The position numbers were made by a program, and so were the translations under genes. From Tieghemiomyces parasiticus (Eukaryota; Kickxellomycota; Dimargaritomycetes; Dimargaritales; Dimargaritaceae): a stretch of DNA of 27,361 nt. Shown one piece after another: positions 9,914-19,665 of the stretch (the first letter of the stretch is position 1; each line of letters starts with the position of its first letter). Location of the stretch: the NCBI GenBank assembly GCA_027575765.1, contig JANBPT010000641.1:1-27361 (forward strand), read 5' to 3'. The notes under the pieces are model-generated. The model saw nothing but the letters and a program-made list of their open reading frames with translations. It did not search any database and was not told the origin of the DNA.

Positions 9914-12900
9914 ATGGCTGACTACGATCCCACCCAGTTGGCATGGAATGACACACACACCATCAACGAGCAGCACCGGTACTGCTACTGCGGAGAGGAT
10001 CGCAGTATCGTCGAGGTGTGTCTACAATGCCACCAATGCCTTAATTGGTTCCACGAACGCTGCATCCGCGTCCCCTTGGGCCCCATTGTGCCGCTTGTGA
10101 CCAACTATCGCTTCCAGTGCCGGCGGTGCGTAGTCCTTAGTCGACCGGCCGGTACGTTAGCCAACAAACTGGATGAAGGTAACGTGCCATTACTACCCAC
10201 ATCACCGCCGGCATCCCTGTCGGAGGACAGGATAGACGGCCAGTCGGCCGATGTGGCACGGGTGCCGAGCTTATCACCCGTGCCGCCTGCCCCATCGGTA
10301 CCTGCTTCAGCACGGTCCTCGATCCCACCACGGTCACCACCGCAGTTGGTTCCAGCGGACCCGTCGGAACTCGTTGGCACTGCTACTGCTATTGCGGCTG
10401 CTGCACCTCAAAGCCCCGCCCCAGTCACGTCGCCTACAGCTAAACCTGCGCCGTGCACCCCTACGCCACAGCCTCTCACGCGCGCCTCTAGTAGCGGCAG
10501 CTTATCCTCGGCGGTCACATCCGATCTATCCTCCCCTGAATTGGACCCGTCCCTGCTCGATGATTCGGACGATGACCGGCCTGTCCGGGACGCCGATATT
10601 TCCCCACTGCTAAAGCCCACAATCCAGCCGGACTCGGACAAGACCATACCCGACCTCGAGCCAGCACCCTCCGTAAGTGGAAAGGAACTCACTCCGCCCC
10701 TGGTCCCGACCGACCTTACGAGAATCGACGAGCCGACCCCCACACCCGCCAAACCACCATCTGCCCTATCCGAGACGATGGACAAACCCAAGGCGGTGAG
10801 CCCGTCGGCCGACGTCCCGCCACCCACCTCGTCCACTCCGGTTCCTGTGGCCGACCTGTACGCGGGCGTCGAGGAAACGTACGAGCGCACCTCGGCGGGC
10901 TGGAAGGATATCTGTGCCACCACGATTGCGAATCTGACCCTCGAGAGGCTCCGAAGCGAGTGGGACCCGGCCGATCTGTTCTCCGCTCAGGCTGCTACCC
11001 ACCCGCTACCGGCGTGCTATTTCAATAAGCAGGACATTGTACCCTTCGTTGATAACCACTGGAAGGCCCTGTGTACCTTCCGGTCCCGGACCACCACCTG
11101 GTGGGCCACCCTGGGGTCCTGCCTCTATACGGTCAATAACGTCTTCATCACCCAGGACGGAGGGCGACGCACCGCCGCTTCAGACTTTCGGCTCATGGAT
11201 GTCAATCTGTGGAATTTCCGACCGGGGGCTATCCCGCCCCGCCCCAACCGGTCAGCCATGTCCTCCACCCACGCACATACCAACTCGTCACCAGTAGCCA
11301 CCCCAGCAGCCACAGCTGGGACCACTACCTCGGGTCCGATCCTCTGTACCACTGTCCGACCGCCGTCGTCGTCCGGCGATGCTACCCGACCCCCAATCGC
11401 TCCAAAATCGGGCAAGAAAAGACCCAACATCGACGGGTCTCGGGCGACTGGAGCTACGCCGGTGGACGGCACACCCTCGAAACGGCCAGCCTCGGTGAAA
11501 GTTCAGGAGGAGCATCCGCGGTTGGCATCTCATACTGTGAAATCTGAGCCGTTCACACCTGTGATGACCACGCTTGCCACGCCCGGCGTCGCGGGTACCC
11601 AGGCGCGCACTGTTAACCGCAAACTCACTCGCACCGACCGGGCCGTCCCGGGTCTGGCTGACGCCCTTTTCGCCTCATTTGCGGCAGGTTCGCAAGGCGC
11701 TCCGGTGCCCTTCGCCGACCCACCTGTCAAGGCCCTCAACGACAAGGAATTTGTCTATACCCCGCTTGCCGGCCCGCCGAACTCGTACTGGCCGGCGGAG
11801 CCTGGTGAGTCCCCAGCAGCGTCTTGCGCTTTGAGCCACCAGGACCGTCACCCAAGCCTCCACCTCTCCCGCGACGGTACCGAGGTCACTGCTGGAGGCC
11901 GTAGCGGTTTTCGCAGTGTACGCGGGGTCTACCCGATAACGCAGGGCCAGTACTACGTAGAGTATCTCATCAAGCGGGCCGAGACGGGAGAAGCGGCCCC
12001 CCACGTGCGGATCGGCATCTCATTACCACAGGGTAGGTTTTCCAGACTTTGATTTCTTGAAGGGATCGAAACGTAACATGGATGTTCTGCAGGGGACCGC
12101 GGCTGCGGGGGGGGCTCCGATTCCACTGACAATTAACCAGCACAATGCTCTACACTGCCTATTCTTGTTACCCACTACTTAGCCGACCTGGAGGGCCCGG
12201 TGGGATCGGATCGCTACGGCTACGGCCTCCGTGACGAGTCTGGGGAGGTCATTCACAACGGTAAGCGGCAACGGTTCGGCGAATCCTTCCGGACGGGCGA
12301 CGTGATTGGCCTACTCATTACGATACCCGCCCTTCCGGAGTTTGGGGAGTTTGGGCACCGCCGCCGCCTCGCGGACCTCCAGGGTCTGGGTAGCTTTCAT
12401 GACAGCAGCCTGCGGCGATCGCTCCCGGCCGCCGTGGCTACCCCGCGCCTCGTCACCATTGGGGACCAGGTTTATTTACGCACGCGTGAATTCTCGCCGA
12501 CCGCAGGTACCACGCCAAGCTATGGTCTGCCGCCACCTCCCACAACCTCGGGGGCCTGGATCGCCCTGCAGCACCCTACCACCGTAGGTCCGCCCGTACC
12601 ATGTTGTGCCTTCACGGAACCCCCAAAACGGACCGGGGGCGGCCGGGGCCGTGGAGGCCGGGCAAAGTCGGCTGCGACTGCAGCTGCCGCCGCCTCATAT
12701 CCGGGCCCGACCATTCCGGGATCCCAATTGCACGTGTTCAAAAACGGTCGCCCCTTAGGCGTAGCCTTCCAAGCGCTCCACACCTGGCTACCCCCGGCGC
12801 ACCACCTCGCGGCGAGTCCTTTATCGCCTGCCGTGGGGTTCCACGGGCCCATGGCTTCGCCCCTCGGCCGCCGGACCAGCACCGGGCCTGGCCGTAAGAG

Positions 12901-13360
12901 CCTACCGTACACTGAGGTCATGGCCTCGGGCGAGGTACCGCAAAAGGCCAAGGCGGGGCGGGCCGGTGCGGCGCCGGCCACACCTACCCGAGCGTACGGT
13001 GCCACTTCAACTGGCTCGGCGGTGTTGGGGCTGGCCGAGTCCTGGGACCTTCACCGCCCGGGTTACTACCCGACGGTGTCGGTCTACTGTGGCGGCTCCG
13101 TCATTATCAACCCCGGACCTGACTTCTTGTATCCGCCCCCAGCTGGACCGAAACCTTCCTCTCCACTGCCGAGCGACCACAGCTCTGGCCTCTTCCACGA
13201 GGCGGATCAACAGGCCTGGCGACCCTATTCCGACCTATGGACGGAACGGGCGGTGGCCGACACGCTTGGTCAACTGGTACAGAAGGTCACTGGCGAGGTG
13301 GATGCGCTGGCTATGGCGGCTGGAGGGGAAAGGGATGTTAATGGTGCGAACCGGCCATAG
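9914..13360 (+). CDS. ASH2: ASH2/Bre2-type subunit of the COMPASS H3K4 methyltransferase complex (two exons)
   Basis: Exon 1 is 9914-12032 and exon 2 is 12183-13360; the 150-base intron (GTAGGT...TAG, phase 1) falls inside the SPRY domain and the join reads ISLPQADLEGPVGSDRYGYG. The product is 1098 residues. ASH2 stimulates SET1/MLL-type methyltransferases on histone H3 Lys4 within the nuclear COMPASS complex. Domains in order: a PHD-like finger at 24-72 (C24, C26, C36, C39, H47, C50, C69, C72); a Pro/Ser/Thr-rich linker to ~315; the ASH2 winged-helix region ~316-435 (WWATLGSCLYTVNNVFI, VNLWNFRPG); a second disordered linker with basic patches; a SPRY domain ~610-1026 (LHVFKNGRPLGVAF at 889, YYPTVSVYCGGSVIINPGPD at ~1000); and a C-terminal helix at 1060-1084 (TERAVADTLGQLVQKVTGEV) that matches the DPY30/Sdc1-binding motif. 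The protein is much longer than human ASH2L (628) because of linkers and two low-complexity inserts within SPRY. Polyadenylation hexamer at 13399-13404. Confidence 0.94.
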
Positions 13361-13906
13361 TTTTATCAAAGTCATATAATTTAATTGATGTCGAATGTAA
13401 TAAAATTTTCCCTTGTACATTTCGGTCTGATGCTTTCCAGCGGTTACTGTTACCTCCACTGTGAAATTGGTCGCAATGCAAGACTCGGGGTTAGGCCAGT
13501 TAAGGCTCCTGGTGGCGGGAATGGCCTGGGCCGGTAAATATCACGTGACAGTGAAGCATATACTCGACCCAGGTTTGTGGAGACTAGTCGCCACTGGGCT
13601 CAGTCCCCCCTCCAAAAAAAAAAAGTGAGCCAGGTTGCAGACTTCAGTGGCTAGAGTTGAATGCAGAGGTAGGTCGAGGAGGAGGGAAAAAAAATCAATC
13701 AGACCTGATAGTTTCAATGTTCCTCACCTAGGTAGCCCGATTGTTGTCGCACTATCCTGCGGTCTTCGAGTCACAGTATTCGCTTTTAATACGATTCCCT
13801 CAATCGACCTTTGTACTGAGGGTACTGCCTCTGTTCTAGTCACCCTCTCACATTCGCAAACCACATCGTACGCATTCACAACCAAGCGTCCCCCATTCCC
13901 GTCAAC
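13361..13906. promoter_or_regulatory. ASH2 3' end and TSR1 upstream region
   Basis: AATAAA at 13399-13404 lies about 40 bases after the ASH2 stop. TCACGTGA at 13541-13548 and an A11 run at 13614-13624 precede the TSR1 start at 13907. The last ~80 bases before the ATG are C-rich on plus. No gene is seen in the interval. Confidence 0.5.
13541..13548. promoter_or_regulatory. TCACGTGA palindrome upstream of TSR1
   Basis: A perfect palindromic E-box lies 359 bases before the TSR1 ATG and is identical to the one between NDK and TFIIB. Cbf1-class bHLH factors are known to bind such sites, and in some fungi they act at ribosome-related genes; a link to TSR1 control is inference. Confidence 0.4.
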
Positions 13907-16690
13907 ATGGCCCGCGAAACCGGTGACTTCCACCACCGTTCGACCCTCACGCAAAAGAATAAGCCCTTCAAGAGTCGCCATGCCACAAAGGGTGCACTGA
14001 AGGCCCGCGCCAAAGGTAAATATACGGAGTCGGGGTACAATAAACTGTAGTAACGTCGCGAAGGTCCTCCCAGGAGGGTACCGCAATCGCACACTTCGCA
14101 CCGCCCCTCTCTTGGGTCCTTTGCGTCACCACTAAACCTGCTCGTCCTCTCCCCCATTTTATACTGGACCGTATACCACCACCTCCCGATAGGCAAGGTC
14201 CAGCGGATGGGCGTAAAGCGCAAGGCACTCAAGACCCAGACCAAGGCCGAACGGCGCAACTCGGCCAAGGTGGCCCAGCAGCTTAAGCGGGAGGCCCTGG
14301 CCAATGCCAACCGTATCTTCACCGGCCGCCACCGCACCCCCAAGATAGTGGCCATCGTACCACTCTGCCCAGACGCTTCGGCCCTCCAGGTGGCCCGTCA
14401 GCTCTTCGCAGCGGTGGACCAGACGCATCCGGCCTTCGACCCAGACACTAAGCATGACCAGCTCGGTATGACAGTGCCCTTCCACGTCGACCGGTTCAAG
14501 CAGAGTTTTCAGCTGGTTCAGCTCCCGCGCCACTTTTGGCAGATCATGGACGTTACCAAAGTGGCCGACTACGTCGTGTTCGCCCTCTCAGCCACCGTTG
14601 AGGTTGACGCCTTCGGAGAGGCCTGCCTATCGGCCATCCAGGCCCAGGGGTGCGGCACCACTTTCGCCACTGTGGATCACCTGGATACCATAACGGCCAA
14701 GGCGCGCAACGACACCAAGAAGTCGCTCATGAGTTTTATGCACTTCTTCTTCCCCGAGACCGAGAAGCTGCATGCCCTAGACGCCCCGCAGGACACTCTG
14801 GGTCTAGTCCGCAGTCTAGCGTCCCAGCATCCCCGGACGGTCCACTGGCGTGAGTGGCGCCCGTACCTCATGGTGGACCAGCTCGAGTACCAGCCGGAAT
14901 CCGCTGACGGTCAAACCGGTGCCCTGCGTGTTACCGGGTTCCTCCGAGGTAATGCCCTCTCGGCCGATCGGCTGGTCCACCTGCCGAACCACGGTGATTT
15001 CCAAGTTCGCCAGGTCGTGGCCGCCCCCTACCCGTTTTCCGGCCGCAGCGGTAACAACACCGGAGAAGCCGCGATGGACACCGACCCGGAGGTGCTCGAT
15101 ACCCCCAACCCGGAGACTCGGGACGATCTGGTGGCTGAAAACGAACCGGATCTCCTGCAGAACGAGCAGACCTGGCCCACCGAGGAGGAGCTGGCCGAGG
15201 CCGATTCCCGGATAGAGCGGCTGCGCAAGGGCGTAGTGTTCGAGGGCGAGATGGATCTCTCCGGCTCGCAGGTTACCCGGCGGGTGCCCAAGGGTACTTC
15301 GTCGTACCAGGCCGAGTGGATTGTGGACTCAGAGGACGAGGACGGTTCTGACCTGTCGAGCGACGAGGACATGTCAGATGGGATGAATGACGAGGGGGTT
15401 GAAATTCCCACCGGCGGCCTAGTCAAGCACGCCGCTGAAGCCGAGGAGTACGAGGATGTGGCCCTCGAAACGGACCAAATGTCGGTCGCCAACTATGGCA
15501 GCGATGATGACGAGGAAGTGGACGCCGACGAGGCCGCTCGGGCGCTGGAGGACCACAAACGCCGCCAGAAAGAACGCCGTGAAGCCAATGATGAAGAACT
15601 GGCCTACCCCGACGAGGTAGACACCCCGACCGACGTGTCAGCCCGCGTCCGGTTTCAAAAGTACCGCGGCCTGGAGAACTTCCGCAATTCCCCCTGGGAT
15701 CCCTACGAGAACCTACCGCTCGACTACGGCCGTATTTTCCAGCTCCGCAGCTACCGTCGCGCCCAACGTCGCGTGCGCGAGGTGGCCGATGACGCGCCCG
15801 TCGGTGCCGGTCGCTACGTAACCCTGGTCCTCACCGAGGTTCCGGCCACCGTGGCGGCCGCATGGCACCCGTCGACCAGCGTATGGACCATGTTTGGTCT
15901 GCTCCAACACGAACACAAAATGTCGGTGCTCAATTTCAACCTGACCCGGTCCACCGAGTATACCGAACCCATCCGGTCCAAGGACCGCGTGCTCCTGCAG
16001 TACGGCTACCGTCGGTTGTGGGTTAACCCCATCTATTCGCACAGTACCGGGGGTGGCAAGGGAACCAACAACGTCCACAAGTTTAGTCGCTTCTTCCAGC
16101 CGGGTAACGCTGCCGTCGCCACGATCTTCGCTCCCATCCAATTTGGTCCCGTACACGCCCTCATGTTCCATAGTAACGCCACTCCTGGTGTTCAACTCGA
16201 CACGGGGCTCCCGACGGATGTCGCCACGGGGCTGGATACTTCAAGAACGGCCACGGTCGCCCTCACGCGCGAACCGCTCCCGCTCATGGCCACGGGCCAG
16301 CTGTTGGAGGCCAGCCCCACGCGTATCGTGGCTAAGCGGGTAGTCCTCACCGGCGATATTTACCGTGTCCACCGTCGCTCGGCCGTCATCAGGCACATGT
16401 TCTTCAACCGTGAGGATGTCATGTGGTTCAAACCCGTCGAGATTTATACCAAGCAAGGCCGCCGCGGCCATCTCCGGGCCCCCATTGGCAGCCACGGCTA
16501 CACGAAGTGCATCTTCAACGGCCAGGTCAAGCAGATTGATCATGTCTGCATGAACCTGTACAAGCGCGTCTTCCCCAAGTGGACCACCGCGCCCTGCACC
16601 CTGGCCCCGCCGGATTTGAGTTACCCCCAGGACTGGCAGGCTGAGACGCTAGCCGGCGACGATACCATGATGGTCGAGGAAGATTTATAA
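13907..16690 (+). CDS. TSR1: TSR1, 40S ribosomal subunit maturation factor (two exons)
   Basis: Exon 1 is 13907-14015 and exon 2 is 14193-16690; the 177-base intron (GTAAAT donor, TAG acceptor, phase 1) joins ARAKG to KVQRMGVKRKAL, giving 868 residues (yeast 788, human 804). TSR1 binds late pre-40S particles and blocks premature entry into translation. The first exon holds the basic N-terminus typical of the family (FHHRSTLTQKNKPFKSRHAT). Exon 2 carries the GTPase-like domain without a P-loop (KIVAIVPLCPDASALQVARQ), as expected since TSR1 does not hydrolyse GTP. Then come the AARP2-type central region, an acidic stretch after the hallmark PKGTSSYQAEW, the segment RVRFQKYRGLENFRNSPWDP, and the conserved C-terminus (HMFFNREDVMWFKPVE, GRRGHLRAPIGSHGYTKC, MNLYKRVFPKW). 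Tandem with ASH2, convergent with YIH1. Confidence 0.97.
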
Positions 16691-17041
16691 GCTATATACC
16701 CTAACGGCACCTTGCCCATATGCTATCATTATTACCCCCCCCCTCCCCTCGACGTTTTCTTTCTCGCGCCGCGATCCTTAGCACAGCGTTGGTCCAACCC
16801 TGCATTTTTTTGTTTCTTTTGGCTACTTCCCTACGACTCAATAAATATCTTCAGCATCGAACTATCACAGGTCACAAACCCTGCTTTTTTTAGATAATAA
16901 TTGGGCGGTCGCATATACAAGTGGGGGTGGGATGTATTGGACAACCTCGTTAATATATGAGGCTCAATAAAAGCGACCTTATGAAAACGCGGTGCCTCGT
17001 TTTCTCTCCCGACTGATCGCAATCTAGGTGCCTGAGCGTCG
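16691..17041. terminator. Convergent 3' region between TSR1 and YIH1
   Basis: AATAAA occurs on plus at 16840-16845 and again at 16967-16972; the first is the more likely TSR1 signal, 150 bases past its stop. A C9 tract at 16735-16743 starts the pyrimidine-rich 3' UTR. I found no AATAAA on minus for YIH1. No gene is seen. Confidence 0.45.
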
Positions 17042-18217
17042 TCACCGCCTGCCCTTAGCTCCACCGGCTGGTTTAGCCGGTATGAGGCCAGCCGCATCCA
17101 GGGTCTGCCGGGCGCTATTATTGATGTGTTTAAAGCGATCGGCACCCAAGTGGATCCCGCCGTACCACCGGGTGACCACGACGACTACGTCGTGAATGTC
17201 GAGTAGCTGAAGTAGGTGGAGAAGCCGGCCGCCGGCGGCGCTCTCCCCATCGTCGTCGTAATCCTGGTGTCCTCCCTGTCTACCGATAGCATTGACGGTG
17301 GCGACAGTGGTCGTCGTGGGCGCACCCCCGATACGATACGCAACGATATTATGGGTGGCCTTAGCAATTTTTCGATCCTGTAGCAATTGCCACACAACAA
17401 ACTGGGCTTGGTGAATGCTGGTGACGGTGGCGACGTGGGCTACGAAAACGCTGTGTCGGTCTTCAATCCGGCCTCCTGTCGTGATGGGTGGCATAGTTAG
17501 TCCCGCAAAATCTGACAGGTATGCTTGGTGGAGCAGTGGCTGGACAAGGAGTTTGGTCCGGTCGAATGATGGTTTCGGGGCAGTAGCAGCGTCTGCGGGC
17601 ATTCCTAGGGTCGTATTATTGGTATTACCCGGGGGCGTAGTATCAGGTGGTGGCAAGCACGTTCCTGTCGCGTCCTCCTCGACGACAGTGTGGGCAGGGG
17701 TGCCGCTTGCCGAGGGGGCATACCGCTCCACAAGCTTGTCAAGCGAGGGAAGATCCGCCCATCGCTCACGTAGGTACCCTTCCAACCAGTCCAGCCACTG
17801 GAAAATCACTACCTCGTGCAGGCTATCCTCCCACAATCGCGAAAAATTCTCCGCGATCGGCTCTAGTAAACTCGCGGTCAAAGGAACGTTGGCTAGCGAT
17901 CGGATAAATGTGTGGTTACGGTGATCTTCGGGAACCTCCGTCGACGAAGGGATGACGTGGGCGGCACCTAGCCACTCGATCAAGGGCGGGTCGCGCGACG
18001 GATACGATGCCGGATAGTAGAGCCGAAAGGTAAGGACGACTTGCCGATCGTCCACGACAAACCGGCCGGTGTAGGTCCGGTGGGCGCCCGGCGGGTCGGA
18101 GTCGGTCTCGGGTCGCAGGATTGCGTCGCCGTAAATGGCCTCCAGGGCCGTGACTTCTTCGTCTTGCCGCTCACGATTGTCCGCTGTCTCGGCGGCCGGA
18201 AGGTTCGTGTCCGTCAT
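17042..18217 (-). CDS. YIH1: YIH1/IMPACT family regulator of Gcn2
   Basis: This is a 391-residue single-exon protein with the two-domain layout of Yih1/IMPACT, cytosolic proteins that compete with Gcn2 for Gcn1 and so dampen eIF2alpha phosphorylation. An RWD domain spans about residues 13-145 (EEVTALEAIYGDAI near the start, FRLYYPASYPSRDPP with the usual YP-P pattern). A linker of about 100 residues is Pro/Thr-rich. The IMPACT (UPF0029) domain covers 255-380 (HSVFVAHVATVTSIHQAQ, DYDDDGESAAGGRLLHLL, VVVVTRWYGGIHLGADRFKH). It is longer than yeast Yih1 (258) or human IMPACT (320), mostly through the linker. The frame extends 11 codons upstream but only from a TTG; the first ATG is at 18217 (MTDTNLPAAETADNRERQDE), which I chose. 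Divergent from MTQ2 across 350 bases. Confidence 0.94.
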   Translation of the reverse strand: MTDTNLPAAETADNRERQDEEVTALEAIYGDAILRPETDSDPPGAHRTYTGRFVVDDRQVVLTFRLYYPASYPSRDPPLIEWLGAAHVIPSSTEVPEDHRNHTFIRSLANVPLTASLLEPIAENFSRLWEDSLHEVVIFQWLDWLEGYLRERWADLPSLDKLVERYAPSASGTPAHTVVEEDATGTCLPPPDTTPPGNTNNTTLGMPADAATAPKPSFDRTKLLVQPLLHQAYLSDFAGLTMPPITTGGRIEDRHSVFVAHVATVTSIHQAQFVVWQLLQDRKIAKATHNIVAYRIGGAPTTTTVATVNAIGRQGGHQDYDDDGESAAGGRLLHLLQLLDIHDVVVVVTRWYGGIHLGADRFKHINNSARQTLDAAGLIPAKPAGGAKGRR

Positions 18218-18567
18218 GGTAACTATAAAAAAAGAAAGGGAAGAATGCAAAGGGGAGAATGTGAATTGGACAGCGCACGCCTGCTCAGGCAGCGGCGTGG
18301 AATTAACGGGGCAGGAGCCTTGGTAGGCCTAGGGAATCCACAGGTGGAGGATCCGGCGATTCGTCGCTACCCAATGTGCCCAACTCCACCGGGTCGTTCA
18401 GAGAGCTGAGGGGTCTCTGACGAGAACAGTAAGGCAGGGGGGGGGGAATCTGGCCCCTCCTCCCTCCCTCGAAGCCTCGCAGCTCCGAACTCCTATGACT
18501 ATTACGAATCGTAAGGTTCGCCAGCACATCTCAATCCAAGCCTTCCTCTTCCCACCACCTTCACGTC
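18218..18567. promoter_or_regulatory. Divergent promoter between YIH1 and MTQ2
   Basis: This 350-base spacer separates two outward-reading genes. A G10 tract at 18437-18446 is followed by a C/T-rich block (to ~18475) that could pair with it. The last 40 bases before the MTQ2 ATG are pyrimidine-rich. I name no factor site. Confidence 0.45.
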
Positions 18568-19507
18568 ATGCAGTCCACCTCGAGCCCCACCGCACCGCAT
18601 CTTCCTACACCTAATCTGTCGCACCTGAGCAGTGGCCAGGACTATGCGAACGTTTACGAACCAGCGGAAGACAGCTTCCTCCTGCTGGACGTCCTCGAGG
18701 CCGACCAGACCCTACTCCTGGAGACGGTGAGGCCGCAACTCTGCCTGGAAGTTGGTAGCGGGTCCGGGGTAGTCTCCACCTTTCTCGCCGGCCAAGTTTT
18801 ACGAACCGACTCGCCTCCGACCGACTACAACGGTACCGCTACCCTTTACGTGGCCACTGATATCAACCCGGACGCCGCGCGGGCCACCAGGAAAACCTGG
18901 CTTCAGAACGGTCTACCAGACCACAGCTTGCAGCTGGTAAATACCCAGTTTACCGAGGGTTTCCATCCAAGGTTCTGTGGTACGTTCGATGTGGTGGTTT
19001 TTAATCCGCCCTACGTCGTTACCGACCCTGCCGAGGTCGGCTCACATTCCATCGCCGCTGCCTGGGCGGGCGGTATCGACGGCCGCGAGGTGATTGACCA
19101 GTTCCTCCCCATGATTCCGGTAAGCTGTTAGGCTAGGCCTCCAAGGTCTCAGCGCAGGACAGTTCACTGAAACAAAATCACACCTATTCACCTCCGACCA
19201 GGCCTTCCCAGCACACACAATTCTCCCTATGACAGGGCCTGATCACGCGTCTGAACCCCTCGCTAACGCCATGCCCGTGCCTTTGTTTCCATGTACCACA
19301 CACACACACACACACACACATCGTTTATTTCACCGTGTCCAGACCTTGCTTTCACCGCGCGGCGTATGCTACCTAGTGCTAATCGCACAGAATCGACCAG
19401 ACGAGGTCGTGTCCATCATGGAAACCCACGGCTTACGGGGCGAGATTGTGGCCAAACGCAAGGCTGGTATTGAATACCTTTCAATCGCCCGATTTAGTTG
19501 GCCTTAA
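18568..19507 (+). CDS. MTQ2: MTQ2/N6AMT1 (HemK2) glutamine methyltransferase of eRF1 (two exons)
   Basis: Exon 1 is 18568-19119 and exon 2 is 19343-19507; the 223-base intron has a GTAAGC donor and CAG acceptor, phase 0, joining VIDQFLPMIP to TLLSPRGVCYLV. The product is 238 residues (yeast 221, human 214). Mtq2, with its partner Trm112, methylates the glutamine of the GGQ loop of release factor eRF1 using SAM. The early motif NVYEPAEDSFLLLD (28-41) is a hallmark of this subfamily. The SAM-binding loop is CLEVGSGSGVVS (59-70), the acidic strand end is ATDINP (96-101), and the catalytic NPPY is at 146-149. The last exon gives the family's closing strands (GIEYLSIARF). A (CA)12 repeat sits inside the intron. 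Convergent with ARB2, 158 bases between stops. Confidence 0.95.
19297..19320 (+). repeat. (CA)12 microsatellite in the MTQ2 intron
   Basis: Twelve perfect CA units end 22 bases before the last base of the intron. On the transcript they fill the place where a polypyrimidine tract would normally lie, so length changes could alter splicing; that is inference. Confidence 0.95.
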
Positions 19508-19665
19508 TCCGGCAAAAGTTATTTTGAACACATACAATGACTCGGTTCACGGGTTGCCTCGGTCCATCCCGTCGAATGGTATACCGCTGTTGCCAGGACC
19601 CAGGTGGTCACTTTTTTGATTTAATTGAGCCGCCTTACATGGACTATCTCGGAGGGGCATTTGGA

